Below are positions 1 through 8,730 of a stretch of 64,000 nt of DNA, one piece after another. Every line of letters begins with the position of its first letter. The first letter of the stretch is position 1. The translations under genes and the position numbers were made by a program. Origin of the DNA: Acetobacter sacchari (lineage in GTDB: Bacteria; Pseudomonadota; Alphaproteobacteria; Acetobacterales; Acetobacteraceae); contig NZ_JAFVMF010000019.1 in assembly GCF_017377715.1 (NCBI RefSeq), positions 1 to 64,000 on the forward strand, written 5' to 3'. Under the pieces are notes generated by a model. That model was not told where the DNA came from. It saw only the letters and a list, made by a program, of their open reading frames with translations, and searched no databases.

Positions 1-56
1 GTTTGTTGTTTGTTGTTTGTTGTTTGTTGTTTGTTGTTTGTTGTTTGTTGTTTGTC
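1..56. repeat. Heptanucleotide tandem repeat (GTTTGTT)n
   Basis: Seven perfect GTTTGTT units followed by an eighth ending in C instead of T. The array starts at the window edge, so the true copy number is unknown. It is non-coding: a frame through it gives only a repetitive Leu/Phe/Val/Cys peptide. Arrays of this kind can vary in length by replication slippage. Positions 57-271 after it hold no gene I can support. Confidence 0.9.
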
Positions 57-271
57 GGTGGCAGGAGGCCGGTGCACGGGGTTCGTGGTAGGGTCGGGCG
101 TGCTGCATGGTCTGCGGCGGCGAGATCCACGAAGTGGGCGAAACCGGAAACGCACCTGCCCGGATTTTTGAGAATTCTCTGGATAACCTGAGGAGGGTTG
201 ATCACCGCCTAGGTAATCGGCTGAACGTTTTCAGAAAAATAGCGCCTTCCCGCGACGGCCGCTCGTTGAGA

Positions 272-325
272 GACGGGGGCGGCGTGCGAAAGTCTGGTTT
301 GCTTACTGTCTTTCGCACGCCCGTC
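272..325 (-). terminator. Long inverted repeat downstream of the moxR operon
   Basis: A perfect 12-bp stem (GGCGTGCGAAAG at 281-292 with CTTTCGCACGCC at 310-321) around a 17-nt loop. The outer flanks GACGGG and CGTC can extend it across a small bulge. It lies about 100 nt past the stop of the last gene of the minus-strand moxR operon. No T tract follows on either strand, so it may be a transcript-stabilising hairpin or a Rho-assisted end rather than a classical terminator. Nothing else is evident between 326 and 421. Confidence 0.4.
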
Positions 326-421
326 GGGGAAGTCGTTCTGGCTCGAACATGCACCGTGTGGCTGGCGGGATAGCCTGCGCCTTCGTTCCGGTTGCCGGGG
401 CCTCTGATCGGAGGACAGGCA

Positions 422-2599
422 TTAGCCTCGTCCTTCCCGCCACCAGCCGAAGCCAAGAGCAGCCAGTGCCAAAACCAGCGCCAATGCGCCGGGGAATATG
501 GGCGTGGACGTTGCGCCTGTGGCTACGCTTGCGCGACGAAGGGGGAAGTCCAGACTGGTTTGTGCGCTAGCGCTGCTCGAAGTGGCGCCGCCGCTGACAT
601 GCAGGGCCGGAACCGCCAGATGGCTAGGGTCGTCGCCCAGCCACGCCACCCGGCCGCCAGTGCGTTGCGCCATTGGCCCCATATGCGTGGCGGTCAGGCG
701 CAGGTCTGCGAATTCGGCCGGGTCGGCCTGACGTGGAGCGGCGTAGGCGCGTCGCTCTCCATCGTCGGCTTGCCACACGCCGGGCTGGGACGCAGGAATC
801 CGGGCCGTGAAGACACCAGGTCCCGCTGAGCGGAGCGTGGCCGCGCTGCTTGTTCCGTCGGGGGCCGTGATCGTCACGCCGGCGGGCGGATTGGCGGCCT
901 CAGTGTGGCGTGTGACCGTAAGAGCGCCATCGGCGATGCGCGCCTCAAGCCTTTCTTCCTCAAGATCAGGTTCTTTCATCAACCAGTGGGAGATGCGTCG
1001 AAGCAGTTCGGCCTGCGGGCCGCCGCCATATTCGCCGCGCGACCACAGCCAGATTTGATCGGAGAGCAGCAGCGCCACGCGTCCCCGGTCCACGTGATCG
1101 AGAATGAGCAGAGGCGCGCCGTCGGGGCCGCTCATCAACGCTTCGCCGTGCGAGGAATCCGGTTTCAGGGCGCGATACCATGGTCCCCATTGCCCTGAGA
1201 GGTCCCCGGCCGGTGTTGGGGACGCCGTTGCGCTCTGTGGCGGGGCTCCCGGAAGCTCCGCCGTCACGGGATGACGTCGACCGTCTTCGGTCAGTTGCGG
1301 CCTGAATCGTTGCACGGTCACGCCCGAGGGCGTCTCGCCGGGCACGCTGAGAGGAACGTGGGCGGGCAGGATATCGCCGACGGCCGTGTCCTGTAGCGAG
1401 CCGGGCCCCACGAACTCCGGGCCGGCGGTCAGAAGCAGGCCGCCGCCGTTACGTACGTAACGCGCGATGTTGCGCAGGTAGACCGGCGGCAGGATGGCGC
1501 GATTTTCGAACCCGTCGAGAATGATCAGGTCGAACTGTTCGATCTTGTCCTGAAACAGCTCCTGCACCGGAAACGCGATCAGCGCGAGATCGGAGAGAGG
1601 CGTGCCGTCGTCCTTGTCGGGCGGCCGCAGGATGGTGAAGTGAACCAGATCGACCGACGGATCCGCTTTGAGCAGGCGGCGCCAGACCCGCTCGCCCTGA
1701 TTGGGCGTGCCGGAGACCAGGAGCACTTTCAGACGATCGCGCACGCCGTTGATTCGCACTACGTCCTGATTGTTGAGTGTCGAGACCTCGCCAGGCAGTT
1801 CGGAGACGGACAGGGCGACCAGCGTTTCGCCGGGGTGGGTGACGGGGAGCTGGATGTCCTGTGGTTTTCCGACGGTGACCGGCGCTTCCAGCTTGTCGGC
1901 GCCATCTTCGCGCACTGTGACGATCGCCTGAGCGCCAGCGCGCGCGCCGGGACCGGCGTCGTCCACCTGAACGCGCAGCGTGGCCGGCTGCCCTACAATC
2001 GCATACGGCGGCGCCTGCAGAACGCGCAGCCGTCGATCCGTCTCCTCACTCCGTCCGGTCATGAGGACATGCAAGGGCAGGGTGGCGATCTTGCCCGCAG
2101 AATCACGCGGTGAGAGGCGTTCCGGAATTTTCTCCGGCGTGTCGAGCGTCTGCCCGTCGGTAATTACGACTGCGCCCGCGAACTGCTCAGGCGGTATGTC
2201 CGCCGCCGCCTGAGCCAGCGCGTCGAACAGATGGGTGCCGTTCGCGCGTTCATCCCGGACAGTGACCGTGCGAAGGGTGAGGCCCTGCGGGACATTTGCG
2301 CCCAGCGCCTGCGCGGCGGCGCGTGCAATGGCTGCACGGTCGCGGATCGCCATCGAGCCGGTCTGGTCGACAAGAACCAGTGCTGTTTGCGGAAGGTCGC
2401 GGTGTGTTTCGTGCAACGCACGAGGGCCACTCAACCACAGCAACCCGATTGCGGCGACCAGAGCCCGCAGGAATGCGCCCCGCATTCCGGACGCGAGGCC
2501 GCTCAACAGAACGAGCGCCGCCGCGATCGCCAGTGCGATCAACGCCCATACGGGGATCAGGGGCGCGAAGCCGATGGTTGTGGAGAGTACGCTGGTCAT
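422..2599 (-). CDS. VWA-like membrane protein, last gene of the moxR operon
   Basis: A 725-residue membrane protein with two hydrophobic helices near the N terminus (about 13-35 and 41-58) and one near the C terminus (about 700-718), so most of it is probably periplasmic. At 78-82 the sequence DQTGS, followed later by a TDG, resembles a von Willebrand A metal site (DxSxS) with Thr for the first Ser. The middle (about 290-440) resembles the class I glutamine-amidotransferase-like fold seen in such proteins, without an evident catalytic triad. It starts 24 nt after the DUF4159 gene. Its molecular function is unknown; a role with MoxR in envelope assembly or integrity is inferred from context. 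Confidence 0.85.
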   Translation of the reverse strand: MTSVLSTTIGFAPLIPVWALIALAIAAALVLLSGLASGMRGAFLRALVAAIGLLWLSGPRALHETHRDLPQTALVLVDQTGSMAIRDRAAIARAAAQALGANVPQGLTLRTVTVRDERANGTHLFDALAQAAADIPPEQFAGAVVITDGQTLDTPEKIPERLSPRDSAGKIATLPLHVLMTGRSEETDRRLRVLQAPPYAIVGQPATLRVQVDDAGPGARAGAQAIVTVREDGADKLEAPVTVGKPQDIQLPVTHPGETLVALSVSELPGEVSTLNNQDVVRINGVRDRLKVLLVSGTPNQGERVWRRLLKADPSVDLVHFTILRPPDKDDGTPLSDLALIAFPVQELFQDKIEQFDLIILDGFENRAILPPVYLRNIARYVRNGGGLLLTAGPEFVGPGSLQDTAVGDILPAHVPLSVPGETPSGVTVQRFRPQLTEDGRRHPVTAELPGAPPQSATASPTPAGDLSGQWGPWYRALKPDSSHGEALMSGPDGAPLLILDHVDRGRVALLLSDQIWLWSRGEYGGGPQAELLRRISHWLMKEPDLEEERLEARIADGALTVTRHTEAANPPAGVTITAPDGTSSAATLRSAGPGVFTARIPASQPGVWQADDGERRAYAAPRQADPAEFADLRLTATHMGPMAQRTGGRVAWLGDDPSHLAVPALHVSGGATSSSASAQTSLDFPLRRASVATGATSTPIFPGALALVLALAALGFGWWREGRG

Positions 2600-2623
2600 G
2601 GGGCGATTCCGGTCATGGCGCGC

Positions 2624-5600
2624 TTACTGCCCCAGACGCTTGAGGATAGCCGGCACATGAACCTGATCCGCCTTGTAGTTTCCGGTCAGCGCATAAATGA
2701 CGGCGTTCACGCCGAAGCGATACGCCGTGCGACGTTGCTCGTCACCGCCAGGTATCGCGGCGAAAGGCGCGTTTCCATCGGCGTCCAGCGCCCATACATG
2801 CGCCCAGTCAGCCGCGCCGATGATGACGGGGCTGACGTCGTCATTCTCGGCCTCTCCCTCACGCGCGACCCAGACGGGCTGACCCGCGTATCTGCCGGGG
2901 AAGTCATGAAGCAGGTAAAACGTGTGCGCCAGCACGTGATGATCGTCCAGCTTCGTGAGCGGTGGAATTGGCAGACCGGCGGTGACGCGCCGTAACGCCG
3001 CCGCGGCCCCCGGCGCCTCTCCGGCAAAAGACGCCTCATCATCACCCGAGGCGCTTTGCCGGGGAGCTGACGCCGGATCGACGCCTTGTGTGTCGATCAC
3101 GATGATGCCGCCATGCGCCATGAAGGAGGTCAGGGCGGCAGTCATTGCGGGCGTCGTTTGAGCGTTGGCTGTAACCGGCCAGTAGAGCAGAGGATAATAG
3201 GACAGATCGTCGGTTCCGGGGCGAACTCCGTCCGGGTGGCCGAGGACGGCGGAGGTGCGGGCGTTGACATAGGTCGAGAGCCCCTGAAGCCCTTCCTGCG
3301 ACACCGTATCCACCTCGCTGTCCCCGGTCAGGACATAGGCGAGGCGGGTTTCAAGGGCGGCCTGCGGAACGGGAGCATTCGCTACGCCCGGCGTCGTGTC
3401 GGGAGCTGACGAGACCGGCTTTGCAGGCGTGGGGTTCGTGACTGGCGAGTCTGAAGGCAAAGGCGCTGAAGACGGAGGCGCTGGCGATTGGGCGAAGGAG
3501 GCAGATCCGCCGGTGGCGGAAAGAGCGCCCAGGCCGCCAACGATAAGAATCGAACAGCGAAGGGCCCGACTTTGTGGCGAACGTCGCCCTCGCGTGAGAG
3601 CGCGCACTCTCAGCAGCGCGCCGCCGCGCAGGGCGAGAGTCCACACTGCGTCGACGCATAAGAGCGCCAGGGCCAAGGCGATCAGCGTGGGGCCGTATGC
3701 GTGATCGGGTCTGTGCCCTGTGGGGTCAGTGAGCGCACCAGTCGGCGTCAGTGGATCGAGGCGGCGTATTGTGTCGCCGACGTTCAGCGCACGACGGTCG
3801 GCGCGCGCGCCATACAGACCCGGCGGATGTTCTGGCGAGACCACCTCTGCGCCGAAGCGGTTGGCTGCCAGCCCCCGCGCGAAGGGCGGCGGCGGCCCGA
3901 GCGCGCCGTCGCCGTCGAGGGTGAGAACCGGCGACAACATGGCGTCGTCCGCAGGAGCGTCCACGCCGTTAGCGTGTTCGATCAAACGTTCCAGCATGGA
4001 GACGAACAGGCCGGATAGCGGAAGATTGGACCAGTCGGCGGTCGCTGTGACGTGAAACAGAATCACGTCGCCTTTATCAAGGGTCGAGTGTGTGACAAGC
4101 GGCGTTCCGTCGGCGAGCCGCGCCCAACTGTGATCGCCAAGGTCTGACGCAGGACGCGCGAGTACCTGCCGCGAGATCGAAACGTCAGTCGAGACAGGAA
4201 GGCCATGAAAAGGCGACGTGCTGGAGAACGGCGCCAGCGGTTGTGGCTTGCCCCATGACATGGCGCCGCCAAGCTGCCGCGCGTTCGCCAGCAGGGGAAC
4301 GGGGAGGAGCGACTGCGCGATCGTGTCGGTGGGCGCCTTTGGCGTCTCTTCGACGCTGTCCGTCGCCGGGGTGTCGTCCCCGCCGCCGCTCAGGGTCCGG
4401 CCAGCGAAGCGAATCAGAACGCCACCGCCGCGCACCCACTCGGCCACGCGTTTGCGGGTGTCCGAGTCCGCCAGAGCCCCGTCCGGCGCGATCATCACCG
4501 AGAGGGGTTGTGACAGCAGCGAGGAGACGCTTCCTTCCCTAATGTCCGCGTTGGGGGCTAACGCGCGTCGCAAGTAGAACAGGGGACCGACCAGCGGCGT
4601 GTCGCTGACGCCCACGGAAATGATGCCGACCGGGCGCACGCGGTCGCCTTCGTCCAGGAGCAATGCGGCCGCGGCTGACGGAACGCCGTCGACGGTCAAC
4701 ATGTCGATCCGGTTTCGCATCGCGGCGGGCAGGGCGAGAGGGACCGGAACCTCGTGTGCGAACGCGGGCGCAGTCACTTCGCTCAGGCCGATGGTGCCTC
4801 CGTCCTGTGCGTGCGCGCGAATGCGCAGCAACCGGGGGGCATTGTCGGGAACGATGACCGCGGTCGCTACAACGTTCGCATCGCCGGATGGATTGGTTTC
4901 GCCGGTCTTGTTGTCCGGAACGCTTTCTGGAGCAGGTTGATTTTCAGGGGAAACGCCGCCGCGCCGTGGAAGCAGCACGACGGGAGAACCGTCCTTGATG
5001 CGTATTTCCTGCACGGAGGCGAGGTTGCGCAGCGCTGTGGCGAACGCTTCGTCCGCGTGAGCGGCGCTTTCTTTCGCGCCCTTGCTGTCCGCCTGGGTGG
5101 GCGGGACGGCGACCGGCGTGGCGACCCCGTCGCTGATATAAACAATCCCACCAACCGACGTGCCCGCGTCACGCAGACTTCGCAGGGCCAGCGCGGCGGC
5201 GGCGCGGTCGATCGGCCATGGCGCGGGGCGGGAGGCTTCCAGCAATTCGGCGGCGTGCGCGGCGCTTGCAGGGGAAAGGGAGGCAGGCTGTGTGCCAACT
5301 TTTGAGGCGCCGGACGCAGAGTGCGCCGTCGCGAGAATGTCGCGGTTCGCAGTGCGCAGCAGAATTACGGGGCGGCCCCCGTGCGCGGCGGCGCTCAGAA
5401 CCATGCGGGCTGCAGCGACGCGCTCCGGCCAACTGGAGGCGGACATCACTCCGTCGTCGATAGCGAGCAGCAGTGTGCCGGAGCCGGGCAGCGGCATCGG
5501 ATTTCCGGGCCGCACGGGGTCCGCGAACCCGAGGATCAGAAGCGTCGCGGCGGCGATGCGAAGAGCGAGCAGCCATACGGGCGGCGTCGCTGCGTCATTT

Positions 5601-5740
5601 CGCTCCTGGCGGAGGCGAAGCAGCAGCGTGACGGGAGGGAAGACAACGCGTCTGGGCGCCGGCGGACGGGCGCGAAGCAGCCACCATATGGCGGGCAGCA
5701 ACGCGAGCGCGGCCAGAAGGGCGGGCGCGGTGAACACCAT
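2624..5740 (-). CDS. BatA-type N-terminal / DUF4159 C-terminal membrane protein
   Basis: 1038 residues. The N terminus has the two-helix BatA-like anchor (about 1-80, with a PPxxLLLRLR stretch between helices) used in aerotolerance-operon proteins. It is followed by a VWA-like segment in which the metal site is degraded (DDGVMS in place of DxSxS). Two more hydrophobic helices lie near 690 and 735. After a Pro/Ser/Ala-rich linker, the C-terminal 240 residues match DUF4159 (TYVNARTSA, YYPLLYWP, GGIIVIDTQG). The start is 2 nt after the DUF58 stop, so translation is probably coupled. The family is widespread in alphaproteobacteria beside moxR; no enzymatic function is established. Confidence 0.88.
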   Translation of the reverse strand: MVFTAPALLAALALLPAIWWLLRARPPAPRRVVFPPVTLLLRLRQERNDAATPPVWLLALRIAAATLLILGFADPVRPGNPMPLPGSGTLLLAIDDGVMSASSWPERVAAARMVLSAAAHGGRPVILLRTANRDILATAHSASGASKVGTQPASLSPASAAHAAELLEASRPAPWPIDRAAAALALRSLRDAGTSVGGIVYISDGVATPVAVPPTQADSKGAKESAAHADEAFATALRNLASVQEIRIKDGSPVVLLPRRGGVSPENQPAPESVPDNKTGETNPSGDANVVATAVIVPDNAPRLLRIRAHAQDGGTIGLSEVTAPAFAHEVPVPLALPAAMRNRIDMLTVDGVPSAAAALLLDEGDRVRPVGIISVGVSDTPLVGPLFYLRRALAPNADIREGSVSSLLSQPLSVMIAPDGALADSDTRKRVAEWVRGGGVLIRFAGRTLSGGGDDTPATDSVEETPKAPTDTIAQSLLPVPLLANARQLGGAMSWGKPQPLAPFSSTSPFHGLPVSTDVSISRQVLARPASDLGDHSWARLADGTPLVTHSTLDKGDVILFHVTATADWSNLPLSGLFVSMLERLIEHANGVDAPADDAMLSPVLTLDGDGALGPPPPFARGLAANRFGAEVVSPEHPPGLYGARADRRALNVGDTIRRLDPLTPTGALTDPTGHRPDHAYGPTLIALALALLCVDAVWTLALRGGALLRVRALTRGRRSPQSRALRCSILIVGGLGALSATGGSASFAQSPAPPSSAPLPSDSPVTNPTPAKPVSSAPDTTPGVANAPVPQAALETRLAYVLTGDSEVDTVSQEGLQGLSTYVNARTSAVLGHPDGVRPGTDDLSYYPLLYWPVTANAQTTPAMTAALTSFMAHGGIIVIDTQGVDPASAPRQSASGDDEASFAGEAPGAAAALRRVTAGLPIPPLTKLDDHHVLAHTFYLLHDFPGRYAGQPVWVAREGEAENDDVSPVIIGAADWAHVWALDADGNAPFAAIPGGDEQRRTAYRFGVNAVIYALTGNYKADQVHVPAILKRLGQ

Positions 5741-5742
5741 AC

Positions 5743-6786
5743 TCAGGCGCCTCTGCGCATAGAATCGCCGCGCATGGCGATGGCTTCGCTCAGGGCGAGA
5801 AGAGCAGGAGCTGGCGCCTGATCCGTAACATGGGAAAGCAGGGTGTGACCTGCGGCTGTGGCCAGAGCGCGCAGCTCATCCTGCCATTCTGCAAAAACGG
5901 CTCGGTAGTCGCGTTGCAGCGTTTCGACGTGCGGCAGTATGAGATCCGGCTCCGCCTCCGCCCCGGAAAATCGAACGCGGCCGCTATAGGGGAACGTGGC
6001 TTCGGCGGGATCGACGATATGGAGCAGAAAAGATCGCACTGGCGCGGCGGCGAGATTGCGCAGCAGTGATCTGATTTCATCCTCGAGGCACAGGAAATCG
6101 CTGGCGATGACGAGGCGTGCGTGTTGCGGCAGCGCCGCCGCCAGAGGCAGGGTGGCGTTGCCCGGAGCCTCGTTCTGGGCGGCCTGTTCCGCCATGAGCG
6201 CCTGCGCCAGCTTTGTGGCGATTCGCGACGCGCCGGCCGGAAGCGGCGCAACGCCACGCGGGGTCAGAAGGCGCACACGCTCCCCGCCATTGTGAAGCAA
6301 TGTCGCAAGTGCGAGCAGCATCAGGATCGCGCGGTCGCGTTTAAGTGGCGGCGTGTCGCCGTTCTGCGACGACGACCAGATCATCGACGGGGACAGGTCG
6401 CACCAGAGATAGACGGTTTGTGCGATCTCGGCTTCGGTTTCACGCACGTAAGCGCGGTGGCTGCGCGCCGACTGACGCCAGTCGATACGTGTGACAGGCT
6501 CTCCGGGCAGGGAAGGCCTGTATTGCCAGAATGTCTCACCCATGCCGGCGCGTCGCCGTCCGTGCTGCCCGAGGGCGACGGTGTTCGCTATCTTCTCTGC
6601 CTCTGCAACCAGTGCGGGGAGGCGCGCGGCGAGGGCCGCCGCCTCCGCCGCCATGGACAGGGCAGGCGCGGCGGGGCGGCGTTCGGGCGCCCCGCCGCCG
6701 TTCCCGGTGACGCGGGGTCGGAAGAGCGACCCTAGGCTGGAGAGAAAACCCTCCCGGGCAGCCCCGATCTTCGTATTCGCAGGCAA
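5743..6786 (-). CDS. DUF58 domain protein (VWA-like, MoxR partner)
   Basis: 347 residues with the diagnostic DUF58 block: HGRRRAGMGETFWQYRP, then RIDWRQSARS (about 75-108). This is followed by CDLSPSM, where D130-S134 forms a canonical DxSxS metal-binding site. DUF58 proteins are the usual VWA partners of MoxR AAA+ ATPases. It sits 2 nt after the moxR stop and 2 nt before the next gene, a tight operon. There is no signal peptide or transmembrane helix, so it is predicted cytosolic or membrane-peripheral. The exact substrate is unknown. Confidence 0.92.
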   Translation of the reverse strand: MPANTKIGAAREGFLSSLGSLFRPRVTGNGGGAPERRPAAPALSMAAEAAALAARLPALVAEAEKIANTVALGQHGRRRAGMGETFWQYRPSLPGEPVTRIDWRQSARSHRAYVRETEAEIAQTVYLWCDLSPSMIWSSSQNGDTPPLKRDRAILMLLALATLLHNGGERVRLLTPRGVAPLPAGASRIATKLAQALMAEQAAQNEAPGNATLPLAAALPQHARLVIASDFLCLEDEIRSLLRNLAAAPVRSFLLHIVDPAEATFPYSGRVRFSGAEAEPDLILPHVETLQRDYRAVFAEWQDELRALATAAGHTLLSHVTDQAPAPALLALSEAIAMRGDSMRRGA

Positions 6787-6788
6787 AG

Positions 6789-7829
6789 TCAGCCCAGACG
6801 GCGGACGAGATCGTCGATCACGTCTTCGATGCGGGTCGCGTTGGCGCGGGCGGAAAAGCTCAGAGCCATGCGATGGGCCAGCACAGGTTTGGCGAGGGCC
6901 GCGACGTCATCAAGATTGGGCGAAAGGCGCCCGTCCAGCAGCGCGCGTGCGCGGGTTGCAAGCATCAGCGTCTGGGCGGCGCGAGGTCCGGGGCCCCATG
7001 CGATGGCGTCGCGCACTGCAGCGACGTCAGAGGTTTCGGGTCGCGCGGAACGGACAAGATTGAGGATTGCGTCCACGATTCGGTCGCCAATCGGCAGGCT
7101 ACGCACCGTCTCCTGCGCGGCGATGAGGTCGGTCGTGGAGAGCGCAGGCCGTGGCTGCTGCTGCTGAAGGCCGGTAGTCGCGAGCAGCATCGCACGCTCG
7201 TCTGCGGCGTCCGGGAAGCCGAGCTGGATCTGTAGCATGAAGCGGTCGAGCTGCGCTTCCGGCAGCGGATAGGTTCCTTCCTGGTCGATCGGGTTCTGGG
7301 TGGCGAGGACATGGAAGGGCTTGGGCAACGGATAATCCGTGCCGGCGATCGACACCCGGTGCTCCTGCATAGCCTGCAGCAGCGCCGATTGCGTGCGCGG
7401 GCTGGCGCGGTTGATTTCGTCGGCCATCAGCAACTGGGAGAAAACAGGCCCGGGAATGAAGCGGAAGCTGCGATGTCCGGCGGCGTCTTCGTCAAGGATT
7501 TCGCTTCCTGTGATGTCGGACGGCATCAGGTCGGGGGTGAACTGCACGCGGCGCGCATCCAGACCCAGCACGACGCCCAGAGTCGTCACGAGCAGCGTCT
7601 TGCCGAGTCCCGGAGCTCCGACCAGCAGCGCATGGCCGCCAGCGAGAATGCTGATCATGGCCTGCTCGATTACGGCGCCCTGGCCGAACACGACGCGGCT
7701 GATTTCGCTGCGCGCAGCCTGCAACTGCGCCGTCACGGCGTCCGCGCGTTTTGCGGCGTCTCCGGACGGGTCGTCTGTGGAGCCGGATGCGTGCGGGGCC
7801 GGGTGAATCGAGAAGGTGTCTGACGTCAT
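6789..7829 (-). CDS. MoxR family AAA+ ATPase
   Basis: 346 residues. Walker A GAPGLGKT at 71-78, Walker B MADEINR near 135-141 and the AAA_3/AAA_lid_2 organisation identify the MoxR subfamily, which acts as a chaperone-like ATPase on VWA-domain partners. The length is typical. It is the first gene of the minus-strand operon with DUF58, BatA/DUF4159 and a VWA-like membrane protein. It is divergent from the DUF1285 gene, with the 96-nt gap presumably holding both promoters. The first 25 residues are low-complexity and poorly conserved, so the start could lie slightly downstream. Confidence 0.95.
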   Translation of the reverse strand: MTSDTFSIHPAPHASGSTDDPSGDAAKRADAVTAQLQAARSEISRVVFGQGAVIEQAMISILAGGHALLVGAPGLGKTLLVTTLGVVLGLDARRVQFTPDLMPSDITGSEILDEDAAGHRSFRFIPGPVFSQLLMADEINRASPRTQSALLQAMQEHRVSIAGTDYPLPKPFHVLATQNPIDQEGTYPLPEAQLDRFMLQIQLGFPDAADERAMLLATTGLQQQQPRPALSTTDLIAAQETVRSLPIGDRIVDAILNLVRSARPETSDVAAVRDAIAWGPGPRAAQTLMLATRARALLDGRLSPNLDDVAALAKPVLAHRMALSFSARANATRIEDVIDDLVRRLG

Positions 7830-7925
7830 AGTTTTCAGTCTGTGCGCGTCCGGGTCTTACATCAAGCCGGGGGGCGACCCTATATGTGGATGGCCCGCAG
7901 GCAAACAGAAGCAGGTTAATCGAAC

Positions 7926-8618
7926 GTGACCCGTGACTCTTTTTCGAAAGACCAACGATGCGCCGATACGCTGGCGGGTCGCCTCAACACGGCTGAGGCG
8001 TCTCAGTACGCGACGACGCCGGCTCCGACGCCGCTGGACAGTCCGCGTGCAGGCGCAGAGCCGCCACGGCGCAAGCCGCAGCAGTGCGGCGCTCTGCCGT
8101 TTCTGATCCGGCGCGATGGCGCCTGGCTCTACAGAGGCTCGCCTATTCGTCGCAAGCCGATGGTCTGTTTGTTCTCCTCCGCGCTACGTCGCGCCGTGGA
8201 CGGCGTTTTTTGGCTCTCCACGCCAGTCGAGGAAGGGACGATCGAGGTCGAGGACGCGCCGTTTGTCGCCGTGGAACTGGAATGGTGCGGATGCGGACGC
8301 GAGCAGGTTTTGTGTTTTCGCACCAATGTAGATGAAGTCGTCACGGCAGGGCCGGAGCATCCGCTGCGAGCGCAATGGAACGCGCCTTTGGACGCCTGCG
8401 ACAGTCAGACGCCGCCTTATCTGACAGTCAGGAAGGGCGACGGCGCGCTACCGATTGAGGCCAGAATTTCGCGCCCCGTATGGTACGAACTTGCGGCGCT
8501 GGCCGTACCAGGGTGCCATTGCGGACAGCCCTGCCTTGGCGTTTGGAGTCAGGGCGTGTTTTTTCCGCTGGCGCGCGCTCCGCGCGGATGTCCTGACGCT
8601 TTGATGGATTGCGAATAG
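7926..8618 (+). CDS. DUF1285 domain protein
   Basis: 230 residues from a GTG start. The core (about 55-205) carries DUF1285 features: FLIRRDGAWLYRGSPI, PFVAVELEW and VRKGDGALPIEARISRPVWYEL. The first 45 residues are polar and variable, so the true start may be internal. The family is common in proteobacteria but has no established function. It is divergent from moxR and 112 nt upstream of the CCA-adding enzyme gene, an arrangement also seen in other alphaproteobacteria. Confidence 0.87.
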   Translation: MTRDSFSKDQRCADTLAGRLNTAEASQYATTPAPTPLDSPRAGAEPPRRKPQQCGALPFLIRRDGAWLYRGSPIRRKPMVCLFSSALRRAVDGVFWLSTPVEEGTIEVEDAPFVAVELEWCGCGREQVLCFRTNVDEVVTAGPEHPLRAQWNAPLDACDSQTPPYLTVRKGDGALPIEARISRPVWYELAALAVPGCHCGQPCLGVWSQGVFFPLARAPRGCPDALMDCE

Positions 8619-8730
8619 CCGTCGCCACGCTACGAAAATGATGCGTGGCGTTCGGCTGCGGGTTGAAGTCAACGCTTAGGCCTGCAGCGTCAACGTTCGC
8701 GTATTGCATGCTTGCGTATAAAATCACTGA

